A DNA stretch of 64,000 bases, taken from the NCBI GenBank assembly GCA_933822405.4, contig CAKOGP040001759.1:181645-245644 (forward strand). The letters run 5' to 3'. This document shows positions 52,960 through 63,998 of this stretch, one piece after another. Position 1 is the first letter of the stretch. Every line of letters begins with the position of its first letter. The translations under genes were made by a program, and so were the position numbers. The stretch comes from Cylindrotheca closterium. Taxonomy: Eukaryota > Bacillariophyta > Bacillariophyceae > Bacillariales > Bacillariaceae. The notes beneath the pieces were generated by a model. It saw nothing but the letters and a program-made list of their open reading frames with translations, was not told the DNA's origin and did no database searches.

Positions 52960-55860
52960 AAGCATGACAATCAACTGAAACTCTTGACCAACAAGAAGAA
53001 TCAGCTGGAACTCACAAACTGGGCCATCAGGTCCAGTTCCATACTTGACAGAATTGCCTCTGCGATGTCCCAATTGCTCACCAGTATGTATTCATTGATT
53101 GTAACAATCACCATATTGGACCTATATGGTGGAAGCACATGGTAAGCATGATGATGGATCGAAATTCCGCAACAAGCATCAGCTGGAACTCACCATTTTG
53201 TCCATCAAATCCAGTTCTACTCATCAGAATTACCGTGGCCATGTCCCAATTGCTCACCAGTATGTATTTCTTGATTGGAACAACCATCATATTGGACCTA
53301 TATGGTGGAAGCACATGGTAAGCATGATGATGGATCGAAATTCCGCAACAAGCATCAGCTGGAACTCACCATTTTGTCCATCAAATCCAGTTCTACTCCT
53401 CAGAATTGCCTCAACCATGTCCCAATTGCTCACTAGTATGTATTCATTGATTGGAACAATCATTATATTGGACCCATATAGTGAAAGCACATGGTAAGCA
53501 TGATGATGGATCAAAATTCCGCAACAAGCATCAGCTGGAACTCACCATTTTGTCCATCAAATCCAGTTCTACTCATCAGAATTACCGTGGCCATGTCCCA
53601 ATTGCTCACCAGTATGTATTTCTTGATTGGAACAACCATCATATTGGACCTATATGGTGGAAGCACATGGTAAGCATGATGATGGATCAAAATTCCACAA
53701 CAAGCATCAGCTGGAACTCACCATTTTGTCCATCAAATCCAGTTCTACTCATCAGCATTGCCTCGACCATGTCCCAATTGCTCACCGGTATGTATTCATT
53801 GACTGGAACAATCATTATATTGAACCGATATAGTGAAAACACATGGTAAGCATGATGATGGATCGAAATTCCGCAACAAGCATCAGCTGGAACTCACAAA
53901 CTGGGCCATCAGGTCCAGTTCCATACTTGACAGAATTGCCTCTGCGATGTCCCAATTGCTCACCAGTATGTATTCATTGATTGTAACAATCACCATATTG
54001 GAGCTATATGGTGGAAGCACATGGTAAGCATGATGATGGATCGAAATTCCGCAACAAGCATCAGCTGGAACTCACCATTTTGTCCATCAAATCCAGTTCT
54101 ACTCATCAGCATTGCCTCGACCATGTCCCAATTGCTCACCGGTATGTATTCATTGACTGGAACAATCATTATATTGAACCGATATAGTGAAAACACATGG
54201 TAAGCATGATGATGGATCGAAATTCCGCAACAAGCATCAGCTGGAACTCACAAACTGGGCCATCAGGTCCAGTTCCATACTTGACAGAATTGCCTCTGCG
54301 ATGTCCCAATTGCTCACCAGTATGTATTCATTGATTGTAACAATCACCATATTGGAGCTATATGGTGGAAGCACATGGTAAGCATGATGATGGATCGAAA
54401 TTCCGCAACAAGCATCAGCTGGAACTCACCATTTTGTCCATCAAATCCAGTTCTACTCATCAGCATTGCCTCGACCATGTCCCAATTGCTCACCGGTATG
54501 TATTCATTGACTGGAACAATCATTATATTGAACCGATATAGTGAAAACACATGGTAAGCATGATGATGGATCGAAATTCCGCAACAAGCATCAGCTGGAA
54601 CTCACAAACTGGGCCATCAGGTCCAGTTCCATACTTGACAGAATTGCCTCTGCGATGTCCCAATTGCTCACCAGTATGTATTCATTGATTGTAACAATCA
54701 CCATATTGGAGCTATATGGTGGAAGCACATGGTAAGCATGATGATGGATCGAAATTCCGCAACAAGCATCAGCTGGAACTCACCATTTTGTCCATCAAAT
54801 CCAGTTCTACTCATCAGCATTGCCTCGACCATGTCCCAATTGCTCACCGGTATGTATTCATTGACTGGAACAATCATTATATTGAACCGATATAGTGAAA
54901 ACACATGGTAAGCATGATGATGGATCGAAATTCCGCAACAAGCATCAGCTGGAACTCACAAACTGGGCCATCAGGTCCAGTTCCATACTTGACAGAATTG
55001 CCTCTGCGATGTCCCAATTGCTCACCAGTATGTATTCATTGATTGTAACAATCACCATATTGGAGCTATATGGTGGAAGCACATGGTAAGCATGATGATG
55101 GATCGAAATTCCGCAACAAGCATCAGCTGGAACTCACCATTTTGTCCATCAAATCCAGTTCTACTCATCAGCATTGCCTCGACCATGTCCCAATTGCTCA
55201 CCGGTATGTATTCATTGACTGGAACAATCATTATATTGAACCGATATAGTGAAAACACATGGTAAGCATGATGATGGATCGAAATTCCGCAACAAGCATC
55301 AGCTGGAACTCACAAACTGGGCCATCAGGTCCAGTTCCATACTTGACAGAATTGCCTCTGCGATGTCCCAATTGCTCACCAGTATGTATTCATTGATTGT
55401 AACAATCACCATATTGGAGCTATATGGTGGAAGCACATGGTAAGCATGATGATGGATCGAAATTCCGCAACAAGCATCAGCTGGAACTCACCATTTTGTC
55501 CATCAAATCCAGTTCTACTCCTCAGAATTGCCTCAACCATGTCCCAATTGCTCACTAGTATGTATTCATTGATTGGAACAATCATTATATTGGACCCATA
55601 TAGTGAAAGCACATGGTAAGCATGATGATGGATCAAAATTCCGCAACAAGCATCAGCTGGAACTCACCATTTTGTCCATCAAATCCAGTTCTACTCCTCA
55701 GAATTGCCTCGACCATGTCCCAAGCAGTCGCCAGAATGTAGCCATTGTATGGAACAACCATTGTATTGTTTCTATATGGTGGAAGCACATCGTAAACATG
55801 ACGATCGATCAAAACTCCAGAAGAAGCATTCTCAGCTGGGACCTATAAATGCAGCCATCA
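52960..55860. repeat. Satellite array: 176/178-bp monomers in a 354-bp dimer
   Basis: The landmark AAGCATGATGATGGATC recurs at 53144, 53320, 53496, 53672, 53848, 54026, 54202, 54380, 54556, 54734, 54910, 55088, 55264, 55442 and 55618. Diverged units sit at both ends (52960, 55794). From 53672 two monomer types alternate: a 176-type with CATCAGCATTGCCTCGACC, and a 178-type with ACAAACTGGGCCATCAGG. The 354-bp dimer is repeated five times with essentially no differences by eye. Short ORFs within it repeat passively. Confidence 0.95.
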
Positions 55861-56774
55861 AATTCACTTCCACTCATCTGATTTGCACTGCTTTTCATTT
55901 CATCCCATTGTCGGCAAACATAGAACTCTTTGGAGAATAGTCTTCATACTGGAGTAATATGATGGAATGAAACTGCAAGCAGCTGGAACAATGAAATGTG
56001 TAGTGTTGCCAGAAGCAGCAATAGACATCCTTTAATTTGCGATTCAATCTCATCTGATCCCCATCAGCATTGCTTAATAGATGACCCATTCTTCCAATAT
56101 TCTGCATGTAGTCATATGAAGAATCTTCTTATCCACTCCTTATTGTGGAAGCATAAGAGGTTTAGGACCAGAGGATCAAAATTGAAAAAAAGCTGGATGC
56201 AAGCATGAGTTGAACATTTAGTAACGCATCCATAAACTCTCACCTTTCCTAGGTCTTTGCTGATTGTAGAATATTCAAGGGCAGTGTCAAACTTGATCAC
56301 ATACTATCACATGTATCAGCAATGAGTCAATGCGGTGGCGAGTCATACAAGTTTTGGACTGGACCCAGATGGCAAGCTTTCTTGACTGGGTGTAGAACTG
56401 AAAAGAATCGGAACAATGAAACTCATCTATCAACCATCAGCCATTCCAATGCCTTCAATATAGCCATAGAGACATTGCGTTCAGATAATATTCCATGGTT
56501 CTTGCCTCCAGACTTGACTCTGGTTCCATTATTGCCCATTAAGATTATGTGATGTTCGTGCCTTTCAGCTTCATTTGGGAGCTACTAGTAGTCGTCTAGA
56601 GAAACTAATTGCTCGGCTCACTTCATAGGACCAAGATAGAGAAGAGTGGGACAGACCTGGCATGGCATACCAGTGAAGCCTCCATACAGCAAAGTGGGGA
56701 AACAAGAGCAGCAGTGACTGTTGCCACATGGTTGAGAGATTGTTGTTGGANNNNNNNNNNTAAGGCCCTGTTTC
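55861..56774. other. Degenerate satellite tail and assembly gap
   Basis: Satellite-like words persist at low similarity to about 56550. An assembly gap of ten N lies at 56751-56760, directly before the next Copia fragment. No gene. Confidence 0.5.
56751..56760. other. Assembly gap (10 N)
   Basis: Ten N in a row; the true gap length may differ. It interrupts the boundary between satellite tail and Copia remnant. Confidence 0.95.
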
Positions 56775-58131
56775 TTATACATGGCCAAAATTACGCCCCA
56801 CCAACCAAAAGAAATGCATCCTCCAGTGTGACTCTTGCAGTTGTCGTGGATTCCATACAAAACATCCACCCATGCCTCCACCAATGAATCTCGTCAAGTC
56901 TATCAAACCTTTCAAATACTGCAAGACTCTCTTAAGTTTGACCAAAAGCAACCTAGTTCCTGGCCTCCACAGCCGTATTACACCGGCAGTTGGATACTCT
57001 AGAAGTAGCATAAATACCAATTCATGATTCAGTGATATATATATACTCTCTTAAGTTTGACCCAATCATCTTCGTTGGGGCACCCAGCTCTAGTGCAGGG
57101 TTTGAATGTCTAGACGGCATTGTCTTGAGATGTACAACAGTGACGCTGTCACGCTGTGAAAATTGTCAGCTCTTTCTTTGTTCATATCTTTTGCCCCTTC
57201 TCTCAGGTTGAATAGAGAAGCTTTGGCAGGTGAAGTTGCCTCCCTATTGATGTCATCCATGAATATATGGATTGCTTTCTGGATATGCTTCTTCATGCTG
57301 ATCTCATCCTTTCCGTCTTTGTATGTAATTTTCATTCCCAAAAACTCAGGCTCTTTGCCACACTTGTTTGTCATCTTTCCTAACTTGGCTTCGATCTTCC
57401 CAATAATATCCTGTACGACTTCCAATTTCACATGACTGATCTTATTATTGTCTAGTTACCAGCAAATTGTGCATTGTTTTCCATCAATGTCACAGTTGGA
57501 GATGCACAGATTGTATGGATTAAGCTTGAAACCAATATCCATGAGAGTTTCTGAGTAAAGCTCATCCCATAAAATCAAGCTTTTTACGCACCCATATAAT
57601 GCTCTGTCCAATTGTACGTACTACAGCACTTTTTTCCCTTCGTGATGGTGACAGATTCCTTGAGACTGGGATCAAGTCCACATGATTACTCGATCTGTCA
57701 TCTTTGTATTTAGGTACGCTCCTCTGGCGTTGCTGGTGACCTTATACCTTCCCTCGATCGCCTTGACAATGCAGGTGATAAAAAGTGAGTATTGATCCAC
57801 AGTTGGAGAAGCTGTCTCGTCCTTGGTGTAGATTACCCTCTGAACTCTACCGTTGAAAACACTCCTAGCTCTTAGCACTGGATTTTCACCGGTGTGTCCT
57901 CTATTGACCTTTTCCTCAATACGATTGATCATGCCTCAGGCTCGTCCTCTCTTTTCTTAAAGAAATGCCGTCAGGTCTGCCTGCTTTAACTCCATGGAAA
58001 ACTTGGAATTCCAGTAACTGAGCAAACTTGGCAATTAGCTTCAGTTCCGCCTCTTTGTCATACTTCTTGATGCCCTGCTTGGCAGACATTTGGGCAAATG
58101 CAAGTCCTGTGGCACCCATGCTAATTTGCAA
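56775..58131 (-). mobile_element. Copia-type retroelement remnant, reverse-transcriptase region
   Basis: Minus-strand pieces in order are QMSAKQGIKKYDKEAELKLI, ARSVFNGRVQRVIYTKDETA, SPTVDQYSLFITCIV, GAYLNTKMTDRVIM, then GKEPEFLGMKITYKDGKDEI, RADNFHSVTASLLYISRQCR, and finally LLLVKLKRVLQYLKGLIDLT. This is the reverse transcriptase of a Copia element with several frameshifts and a missing stretch between about 57431 and 57672. It belongs to a different subgroup from the elements near 48 kb, judging by the text. Inactive. Confidence 0.85.
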
Positions 58132-58767
58132 GCCAACTAGAAGATTGACAAAACAACCTCATTCCATTTGCTGGCAAGAGTGTGCTTCGTCACCTGGAAT
58201 TCTCAGATGTTCTTGTTTCTTTCAGTCTGCACAGTGGACGGCAGCACTCATGCCAATCTTCAAAGCAACGAGCAAGGAGATAGCAAAACAATATTATTCC
58301 CCTTGCGGGCAACACTGACTCCAGTAGTATCCAGCTCCTTTGTTCCAGTCCCCATGGCGGTAGATTGTTGGCAAAACGTATGTTTCTTCCTCTGCTTCAG
58401 TTCCAATCTTGTCTTCTTCATCATTTGATGGCTTGGTTCTGGGTAACAAGGCTCGCCAGCACTGTGGCTTCACCTTGTTGGATTACAAGAAAACCACATC
58501 ACAATGGCCAACTGCCTCTGGCAGCTGTTATCATCAATCTGTACTTTGTCTACTGTTCTCAGTTTCATTTGTTGTTCGCTATGAGGAAGCTTGTGAAAAC
58601 AAGTAGCTACTGTATGGTGTTGAATGATTAGGTTAGCAATTTTGTAGTGTCATCCATCATCTTGTATATCCTGGCTACTTTCGGGCATCTGATCATTGGC
58701 TCCGCGACCTTCGGCTGCTCCGCGAAATAGTTTTTGACCGATCATTGCAAGATCAAACAACAACATC
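58132..58767. other. Flank between Copia remnant and RelA/SpoT-TPR gene
   Basis: May still contain decayed retroelement sequence up to about 58440. A GCTCCGCGA word is repeated near 58698-58722, close to the 3' end of the neighbouring gene. No gene called. Confidence 0.35.
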
Positions 58768-60447
58768 TCAATCTAGTCCAATTTCCAACGCCAATTGTTG
58801 AGCTTCTTCATCTCGCCCACAAATCATTAACAATCCAGCAAGATTATTTCCTGTCCACTTTGTCTTGGCATGGTCCAGGCCGTACTTTTCTTTTTGGGTC
58901 TTGATGGTGGCCCGAAAAATAGATTCGGCCGAATCGTACTGCCCATTCATCATGTCAATCACGGCCAGTCCATTGGCACTGTCCATGGTATCTCGATGGT
59001 CCGGACCCAATGCCTTGCGCCTCCCTTCATAGGCCCTTGCAAAGTACGGCCGAGCCTCTTCGTAGTGTCCCGGTTTGTCCAGAACAATGGCCAGCACTTG
59101 GCACGACGACAGGGTATCCGGATCTTCTGGTCCCAAGACTCGTTCTCGAATTTCCAAAGTGGTTCGATGTAACGTTTTGGATTCATCGTATCGTCGGATT
59201 TCGGCCATGAGAATGGCATGATTTTCACAAGCCGATAAGGTCAGTCGATGTTCTGGACCCAATATACTGGAAGCAGCATGCCGAGTTTTGGACAGAACGA
59301 TTTCGGCTTGTTCATACTTGTAGGCCAATCGTAGGAGACGTCCCAAACGCACCAACAAGGCGATGGAATGATCGAGTGACGGGTCTTCTGAAAGATATTC
59401 GAGAGACAATGTCACCAACCGATGTGCCACGCGACAAGCGAGTGTATATTCCGTCATGTTGTCTTCGCCCAGCAATTGCAGCAGAGCCTCCAACTGAGTC
59501 GTATTGTCCGTAGCAATCGAAGATTCAATGGTTTCGTGCAAGGTAGCATGCGGTTCCTTACCCACCACCCGTTCCAAGACCACCATGCGTTCATCCGCCG
59601 CCGCCACATTGCCCGAAAAAAAGGACCGAAAGTACTCGTAATAAATGTGCGATGTACTTTTGTGAAAGACCAATTCGGATAGATGGACTTGGACCTCGCA
59701 GCAATGTTCCACCATTTTGTTGTTGTCCGCCTGGGTTACTGGAACTCGTATCGTATAAAGTGCATCTCGATATCCATTGAAAAGAGGTTCCTTGAATCGA
59801 TTCTTGCATCGAATCACAGTGAAATCACCTTGTTGAGTGTTGTTATCGAGTGCTTCCGCCACCTTGAAGAGCTCCTCTTCCGTATGGACAATGATGGAAC
59901 AACGGACGACATCCAATAGCTTGGCATTCTTGCCCCCATAGTCGGATCGAATCTTTTCTAGGGCTCGTCCACGTCCCTTCAGCGGGGCCAATACCAAGTG
60001 TCGTAGCTGGATGTCCAAATCCTTGTCAAATTGAATGGCTTCTTCCGGATCCAGGCCGGCTTGGACCACAATATCCGTGACAATGGATTTGAATTTGGGT
60101 AACGTCAATGACGCAATCTCATAGACGGCGTCGAGGTCCATTTCCAACGGATCCAAGGAGGCATCCATGGGCATTTGCAGTTGCAAGGATTCGGGTTCGG
60201 CCTTGAAAGAGGAAACAGAGTCCATGAAATTGCGCGGAAGTTTTCGTGCCGCAGCTTCATCCAGGAGAGCTTTGGACTGTAAAAAGCCAACAGTATTCGT
60301 GTAAAAGCTTTCGGCTTTTTCACTGACCGAAGCATCCTTTTTCAGCTCCGAATCTAAATCTGACAACCAAGATGATTCGACATTTAATAATTCTATCAAT
60401 GATAATGATTTTGCTTGCTCTTTTTCTCCTTCAGCGGAATCTGACAT
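58768..60447 (-). CDS. RelA/SpoT-like nucleotidyltransferase domain fused to KLC-type TPRs
   Basis: ATG at 60447, 559 residues, one exon. Residues about 100-285 resemble a RelA/SpoT-type nucleotidyltransferase fold: LKGRGRALEKIRSDYGG, LLDVVRCSIIVHTEEEL, FKEPLFNGYRDALYTI (where the family has GY-x-[AS]-x-H), and CCEVQVHLSELVFHKS with HIYYEYF for the E-[IV]-Q-[IV] strand. Residues about 365-545 are KLC-type TPRs of 42 residues (LGPEHRLTLSACENHAILMA, LGPEDPDTLSSCQVLAIVLD, LGPDHRDTMDSANGLAVIDM). The classical synthetase pairs pyrophosphate onto GTP/GDP; whether the catalytic residues are all kept cannot be settled by eye. No HD hydrolase domain or plastid signal peptide, unlike plastid RSH enzymes. 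A signalling or regulatory role is inferred. Confidence 0.75.
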   Translation of the reverse strand: MSDSAEGEKEQAKSLSLIELLNVESSWLSDLDSELKKDASVSEKAESFYTNTVGFLQSKALLDEAAARKLPRNFMDSVSSFKAEPESLQLQMPMDASLDPLEMDLDAVYEIASLTLPKFKSIVTDIVVQAGLDPEEAIQFDKDLDIQLRHLVLAPLKGRGRALEKIRSDYGGKNAKLLDVVRCSIIVHTEEELFKVAEALDNNTQQGDFTVIRCKNRFKEPLFNGYRDALYTIRVPVTQADNNKMVEHCCEVQVHLSELVFHKSTSHIYYEYFRSFFSGNVAAADERMVVLERVVGKEPHATLHETIESSIATDNTTQLEALLQLLGEDNMTEYTLACRVAHRLVTLSLEYLSEDPSLDHSIALLVRLGRLLRLAYKYEQAEIVLSKTRHAASSILGPEHRLTLSACENHAILMAEIRRYDESKTLHRTTLEIRERVLGPEDPDTLSSCQVLAIVLDKPGHYEEARPYFARAYEGRRKALGPDHRDTMDSANGLAVIDMMNGQYDSAESIFRATIKTQKEKYGLDHAKTKWTGNNLAGLLMICGRDEEAQQLALEIGLD

Positions 60448-60986
60448 CTTGCTTTACTGGAGTGATGGTGAGATGGGGATGATCTGAAGCACAACGAGTC
60501 GACTCTTGCATATCTATTTCTGATTGCAATAATGTATATTAGTATCATGCAGCATGCGTGATGCGTCGTGAGATCTACGATCTGCGTTCGCATATCTGCC
60601 GGCAAATTTTATTGCAGCATTTATTCGAATATCACGCGGTATCCGTGCTTCGCTCAGATGGCTCGCTCGTTCGCCCGTTATGTAACCAACAGTCTCTTGT
60701 ACACTGTACACGTGTACACGTACCGATACATGTACACATGCACCTGGTACGTGTACCAGTACTATATGTTTACTCATTGAAAATAAAATTTAAAAACCGC
60801 GCAACAAAACAAGCAGGGGCCTGCAGCATACATCTCACATCTGCGTTTTAATACTATTATTATTATTAATACGTTCTGTTCACCATGATACATCTGCAAT
60901 AATAGCAGCTCTCGACGTACCGGTATACTTATTCTTGTGGCTAGGCGGTCTGTTGATTTCCAAGGAGGAGGTCAAAATTGGGCATG
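60448..60986. promoter_or_regulatory. Upstream region of the RelA/SpoT-TPR gene
   Basis: Contains a GTAC-rich stretch near 60700-60760 (repeated ACACGTGTACACGTACC-type words) and a TACCGGTA at 60918-60925. No further gene. Confidence 0.35.
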
Positions 60987-61268
60987 TCAAAGTGCAACAT
61001 CATCATACAAGAAATCAATACAGTGGACAATGTCGTTGTTGGCGACGAATGCTTGATTTGGGGCAAGAGCATCAACAGGTTGCAACAGCAATTCCATAGC
61101 CTCGACGATTTGGTTGTCGGTGACGACTATTTCATTTTGATGGCCAGCAGCTTCAAACCCTGGTTGTTGTGGAAGCTGTTCGATTCCACGAAGGTGAACT
61201 TCTGAGAATTGCCAATCAGGAAAAGGATTCCCGAGTTCCACATTGGCAACGTCATCAAAAGGATTCAT
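60987..61268 (-). CDS. Doubtful small ORF, 93 residues
   Basis: ATG at 61268. The product is acidic and rich in Asn/Gln/Pro (MNPFDDVANVELGNPFPDW, then ALAPNQAFVANNDIVHCIDF). Composition is protein-like, but there is no family match and no support from neighbours. It could be an exon or a remnant. Confidence 0.3.
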   Translation of the reverse strand: MNPFDDVANVELGNPFPDWQFSEVHLRGIEQLPQQPGFEAAGHQNEIVVTDNQIVEAMELLLQPVDALAPNQAFVANNDIVHCIDFLYDDVAL

Positions 61269-61724
61269 GTCGATGTCTTATACTTGAGGCGGGACAGCGG
61301 CGTTTGCTTCATCTACCGTCCGTTTGGAATTTAACAAAAGCAGAATCGGCAAGTGCAAAGGATCTATGAGAAAATCGACTTTTCCGATAATTCTTCTTCC
61401 ACGCCGCAATAAATATTATTGTCTGTGGCGTGGGCTATTCAGTTTTTAGACTATTGCTATATCTCAGGAGGAGATACCAAATCTAAGGTCGAAGGTTACC
61501 GTTTGCCTAAGTAATTTATATTATCTTCATGACCGTATGCTCGGCGCGCGCGCTATTTTTCCGCCCTCAATTTCTTTCCCGTACATTGTACATACACAAG
61601 ATATTAAGTACCAAGTCTACGTGAAATACCAATTTCCAGGCTCCGAATCAAAATTGCAAATTCTCCGGAGCCACCGTCCACACCAAGATGACTGCCATAA
61701 CAAGGCAATATACATATAGTCCAG

Positions 61725-62207
61725 ATGCCAAAGAAGGCCAGGTCGAAGAACTTAGCAAGGAGGAGGAAATGTTCCGGATCAAAAGAAGGTGGTGAACCAG
61801 CAAAAAAGAAGAAAAAAGAACCAGGTGTCCTGAAACCACCACAAAAAACGAATCCAACCATCCATGAACAACCGCCGCTCGAAGAGCCAAGTGACCTAGC
61901 GACAACAGCAGTACAGGATGATGGTGCGCCTGTCAATGAATTGGAATTTGAGGATGTTGTCTTGGGAGATATTCCTCCAAAGGGTCTACTTGATAATCCC
62001 AATATCAGGTGTAAGCAAATCGAATCCAAGAGGATCTGCATCGAATATATGGTCTGGCAAAAACGGAGTTTCTGCTCAAATCAAGAAAGCCCTAGCAATT
62101 CAACACAATTGATACTAATAGCTCTACTAGTTATAGAAGCATTAGTGGTTAATAAGATTTTAACTCCCTTTGGTACCATGGTGAGCCATAGCTTTTCTCA
62201 AAATTGA
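61725..62207 (+). CDS. Doubtful ORF, Lys-rich N-terminus, 160 residues
   Basis: ATG at 61725. The first 40 residues are strongly basic (MPKKARSKNLARRRKCSGS, then AKKKKKEPG), followed by a Pro-rich and acidic stretch (PPLEEPSDLATTAVQDDGAP, ELEFEDVVLGDIPPKG). The last 50 residues look like noise. A GTGTAAG near 62009 could be a splice donor or the place of a frameshift, since another frame reads on as IWSGKNGVSAQIKKALAI. It may be the N-terminus of a transposase-like or nuclear protein fragment. Confidence 0.35.
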   Translation: MPKKARSKNLARRRKCSGSKEGGEPAKKKKKEPGVLKPPQKTNPTIHEQPPLEEPSDLATTAVQDDGAPVNELEFEDVVLGDIPPKGLLDNPNIRCKQIESKRICIEYMVWQKRSFCSNQESPSNSTQLILIALLVIEALVVNKILTPFGTMVSHSFSQN

Positions 62208-62495
62208 AAAAAACGACGAAGCAAGAATCCGGATTGGTCTGTCTGTTGTCAGTAAAATGTGAGCGAAAAATATCGAATTTTTTATTCAAATCGTTGATGC
62301 GACACATTTGGCACGTGCGCAACTCTAAGTAATCCAACTCACGGACAAAATTTCAGATGCAAATTGCAGTGTTTTACCGCGGTTTTTGCTGATTCCTGAT
62401 GGTTCCAATGAAATCTACGTGAAAAACTGGTCTAGACTATATATCCAAGTATTTTTCTTACATGGTTTTACGATTTTTTGTTTCCCCAACTTTCA
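62208..62495. other. Intergenic, 3' flank of the TPR gene
   Basis: No gene or element recognised. Confidence 0.35.
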
Positions 62496-63998
62496 TTAAA
62501 TTCCAAATGGACGGTAGATCGGGTTCTCTAGAATGGGTACCTCTAGAATGGGTACCTCTTCTGGGACTTCTAGGACATCATCAAGAGCTTGAAAACCTGC
62601 TTGGTTTCCATCGCGCTCCCAATCTTCAGTATTTGAAATATCAGACATGGTGGCATAGATCTTGGCGAGATCAGGATGGTCATCTCTTGAATTCTTCAAC
62701 TGAATCTTGACCGCCTTCTCCAAAAGTTCCACCGCTTTGTTTTGGTGACCTGTCTGAGCCAAATCTTTCGCAATGCAATTGTAGACCATGGCGACTCTAG
62801 GGTGGTTGTCTCCAAGGTTGTTGCGGAAAATAGAAAGAGCTTTTTCGAATTGAACACTTGATTCCTCAATTCTCCCAAGTTGCTGAAGAACTTCTCCAAA
62901 TGCTTGATGCGCTGCTGCAGTGGATGAATGTTCTGACCCGTTGACCCTCAAGAAAATATCGAGTCCCTTTTGGATCTGCCGCATCGCTTCCCCAGTCTTG
63001 CCTTGCTTGCTCAAGATGGTTCCAATCTCCTGATATGTTGAAGCTGTCGCAGGATGTTCCGGTCCATATACCTTTGATTTGATATCGAGTGAGCGTTGGT
63101 GATGCTGCATGGCCTCATCGTATCGGCCTTGATTGTACAAGGCGTTTCCAATAGAGTGATACGTTGCTGCAGTTGAGGCATTTTCCGGTCCATACACCTT
63201 CAACTGGATTTTAAGCACCTTTTCATATTGATGCATAGCTGCTTCGTACCTCCCTTGACTGCGCAAGACATTCCCAATACATTGATACGTTGAAATAGTA
63301 GAGGAATGCTCGCGTCCACATGCCTTCGATTTGATCTCGAGCGCGGTTTGGTATCGTTCCAAGGCTTCATAGTATCGACCTTGATTGCACAAGACGTTTC
63401 CAATACAGTGATATGTTGTTGCAGTTGAGTAATGTGCCGGTCCCAGTGCCTTCAATTTGATTACAAGTGCCTTAAAGTATCGCTCGGAGGCATGCTCCCA
63501 CTTGCCTTGATTGCACAAGACGTTTGCAATCTCGTGATGCGTCAATGCAATGGATGGATGTTCTGGCCCGTTCACCTTCTTAAAAATGTTCAGCGCTTGT
63601 TCGTAATTCTCCAGTGCAACTTCATTCATGTCTTGATCGCTCGAAACACCCCCAATGCAGAAATATGAGTCTGCAGTAGAAGAATGTTCTTGTCCAAGTA
63701 CCTTCAATTTGATCTCAAGTCCCTTTTTGTACTGTTCCATTGCCTTCTTGGACTTGCCTTGTTCACGCATGACATGGCCAATATTGTCATGTGTTTCTGC
63801 AATTGAAATATCATCGGCTCCATTTACCTTCAATTTAATCTCGAGCCCCTTTTGGTATTGCTTCATTGCCTCCTCCGACTTGCCTTGTTCGCGCAACACA
63901 TTCCCAATGTTGTCATATGTTCCTGCAGTCGAGATGTGTTCTGGTCCATGTATCGGAAGCACCTTTTGGTATTGTCGGATTGCTGCCTCATAGAGTTC
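62496..63998 (-). CDS. Kinesin-light-chain-type TPR protein, 5' end beyond the window
   Basis: The frame is open to the right edge, so the start lies outside. 500 residues are visible. They consist of ten consecutive 42-residue TPRs plus a partial one, each beginning G-x-E/D-H-x-[ST] and containing [IL]-[GA]-x-[VA]-L-x-x-Q-G-[RK]-x-x-x-A, e.g. GPEHISTAGTYDNIGNVLRE, GPAHYSTATTYHCIGNVLCN and GPEHPATASTYQEIGTILSK. The end (EVPILEVPILENPIYRPF) has a short direct repeat, also visible in DNA as two CTAGAATGGGTAC copies near 62530-62552. Such TPR proteins are very numerous in diatoms. No catalytic domain is present in the visible part; the partner is unknown. No membrane segments. Confidence 0.9.
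   Translation of the reverse strand, partial: ELYEAAIRQYQKVLPIHGPEHISTAGTYDNIGNVLREQGKSEEAMKQYQKGLEIKLKVNGADDISIAETHDNIGHVMREQGKSKKAMEQYKKGLEIKLKVLGQEHSSTADSYFCIGGVSSDQDMNEVALENYEQALNIFKKVNGPEHPSIALTHHEIANVLCNQGKWEHASERYFKALVIKLKALGPAHYSTATTYHCIGNVLCNQGRYYEALERYQTALEIKSKACGREHSSTISTYQCIGNVLRSQGRYEAAMHQYEKVLKIQLKVYGPENASTAATYHSIGNALYNQGRYDEAMQHHQRSLDIKSKVYGPEHPATASTYQEIGTILSKQGKTGEAMRQIQKGLDIFLRVNGSEHSSTAAAHQAFGEVLQQLGRIEESSVQFEKALSIFRNNLGDNHPRVAMVYNCIAKDLAQTGHQNKAVELLEKAVKIQLKNSRDDHPDLAKIYATMSDISNTEDWERDGNQAGFQALDDVLEVPEEVPILEVPILENPIYRPFGI

Noticed and set aside
53126..55848. Repeated 60-130-codon ORFs in the satellite
   Set aside because: They recur only because the 354-bp dimer is a multiple of three; monomers of 176 and 178 change frame, and the translations resemble no family.
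52960..55860. CRISPR-like direct repeats
   Set aside because: The whole unit repeats, without unique spacers, and the genome is eukaryotic.
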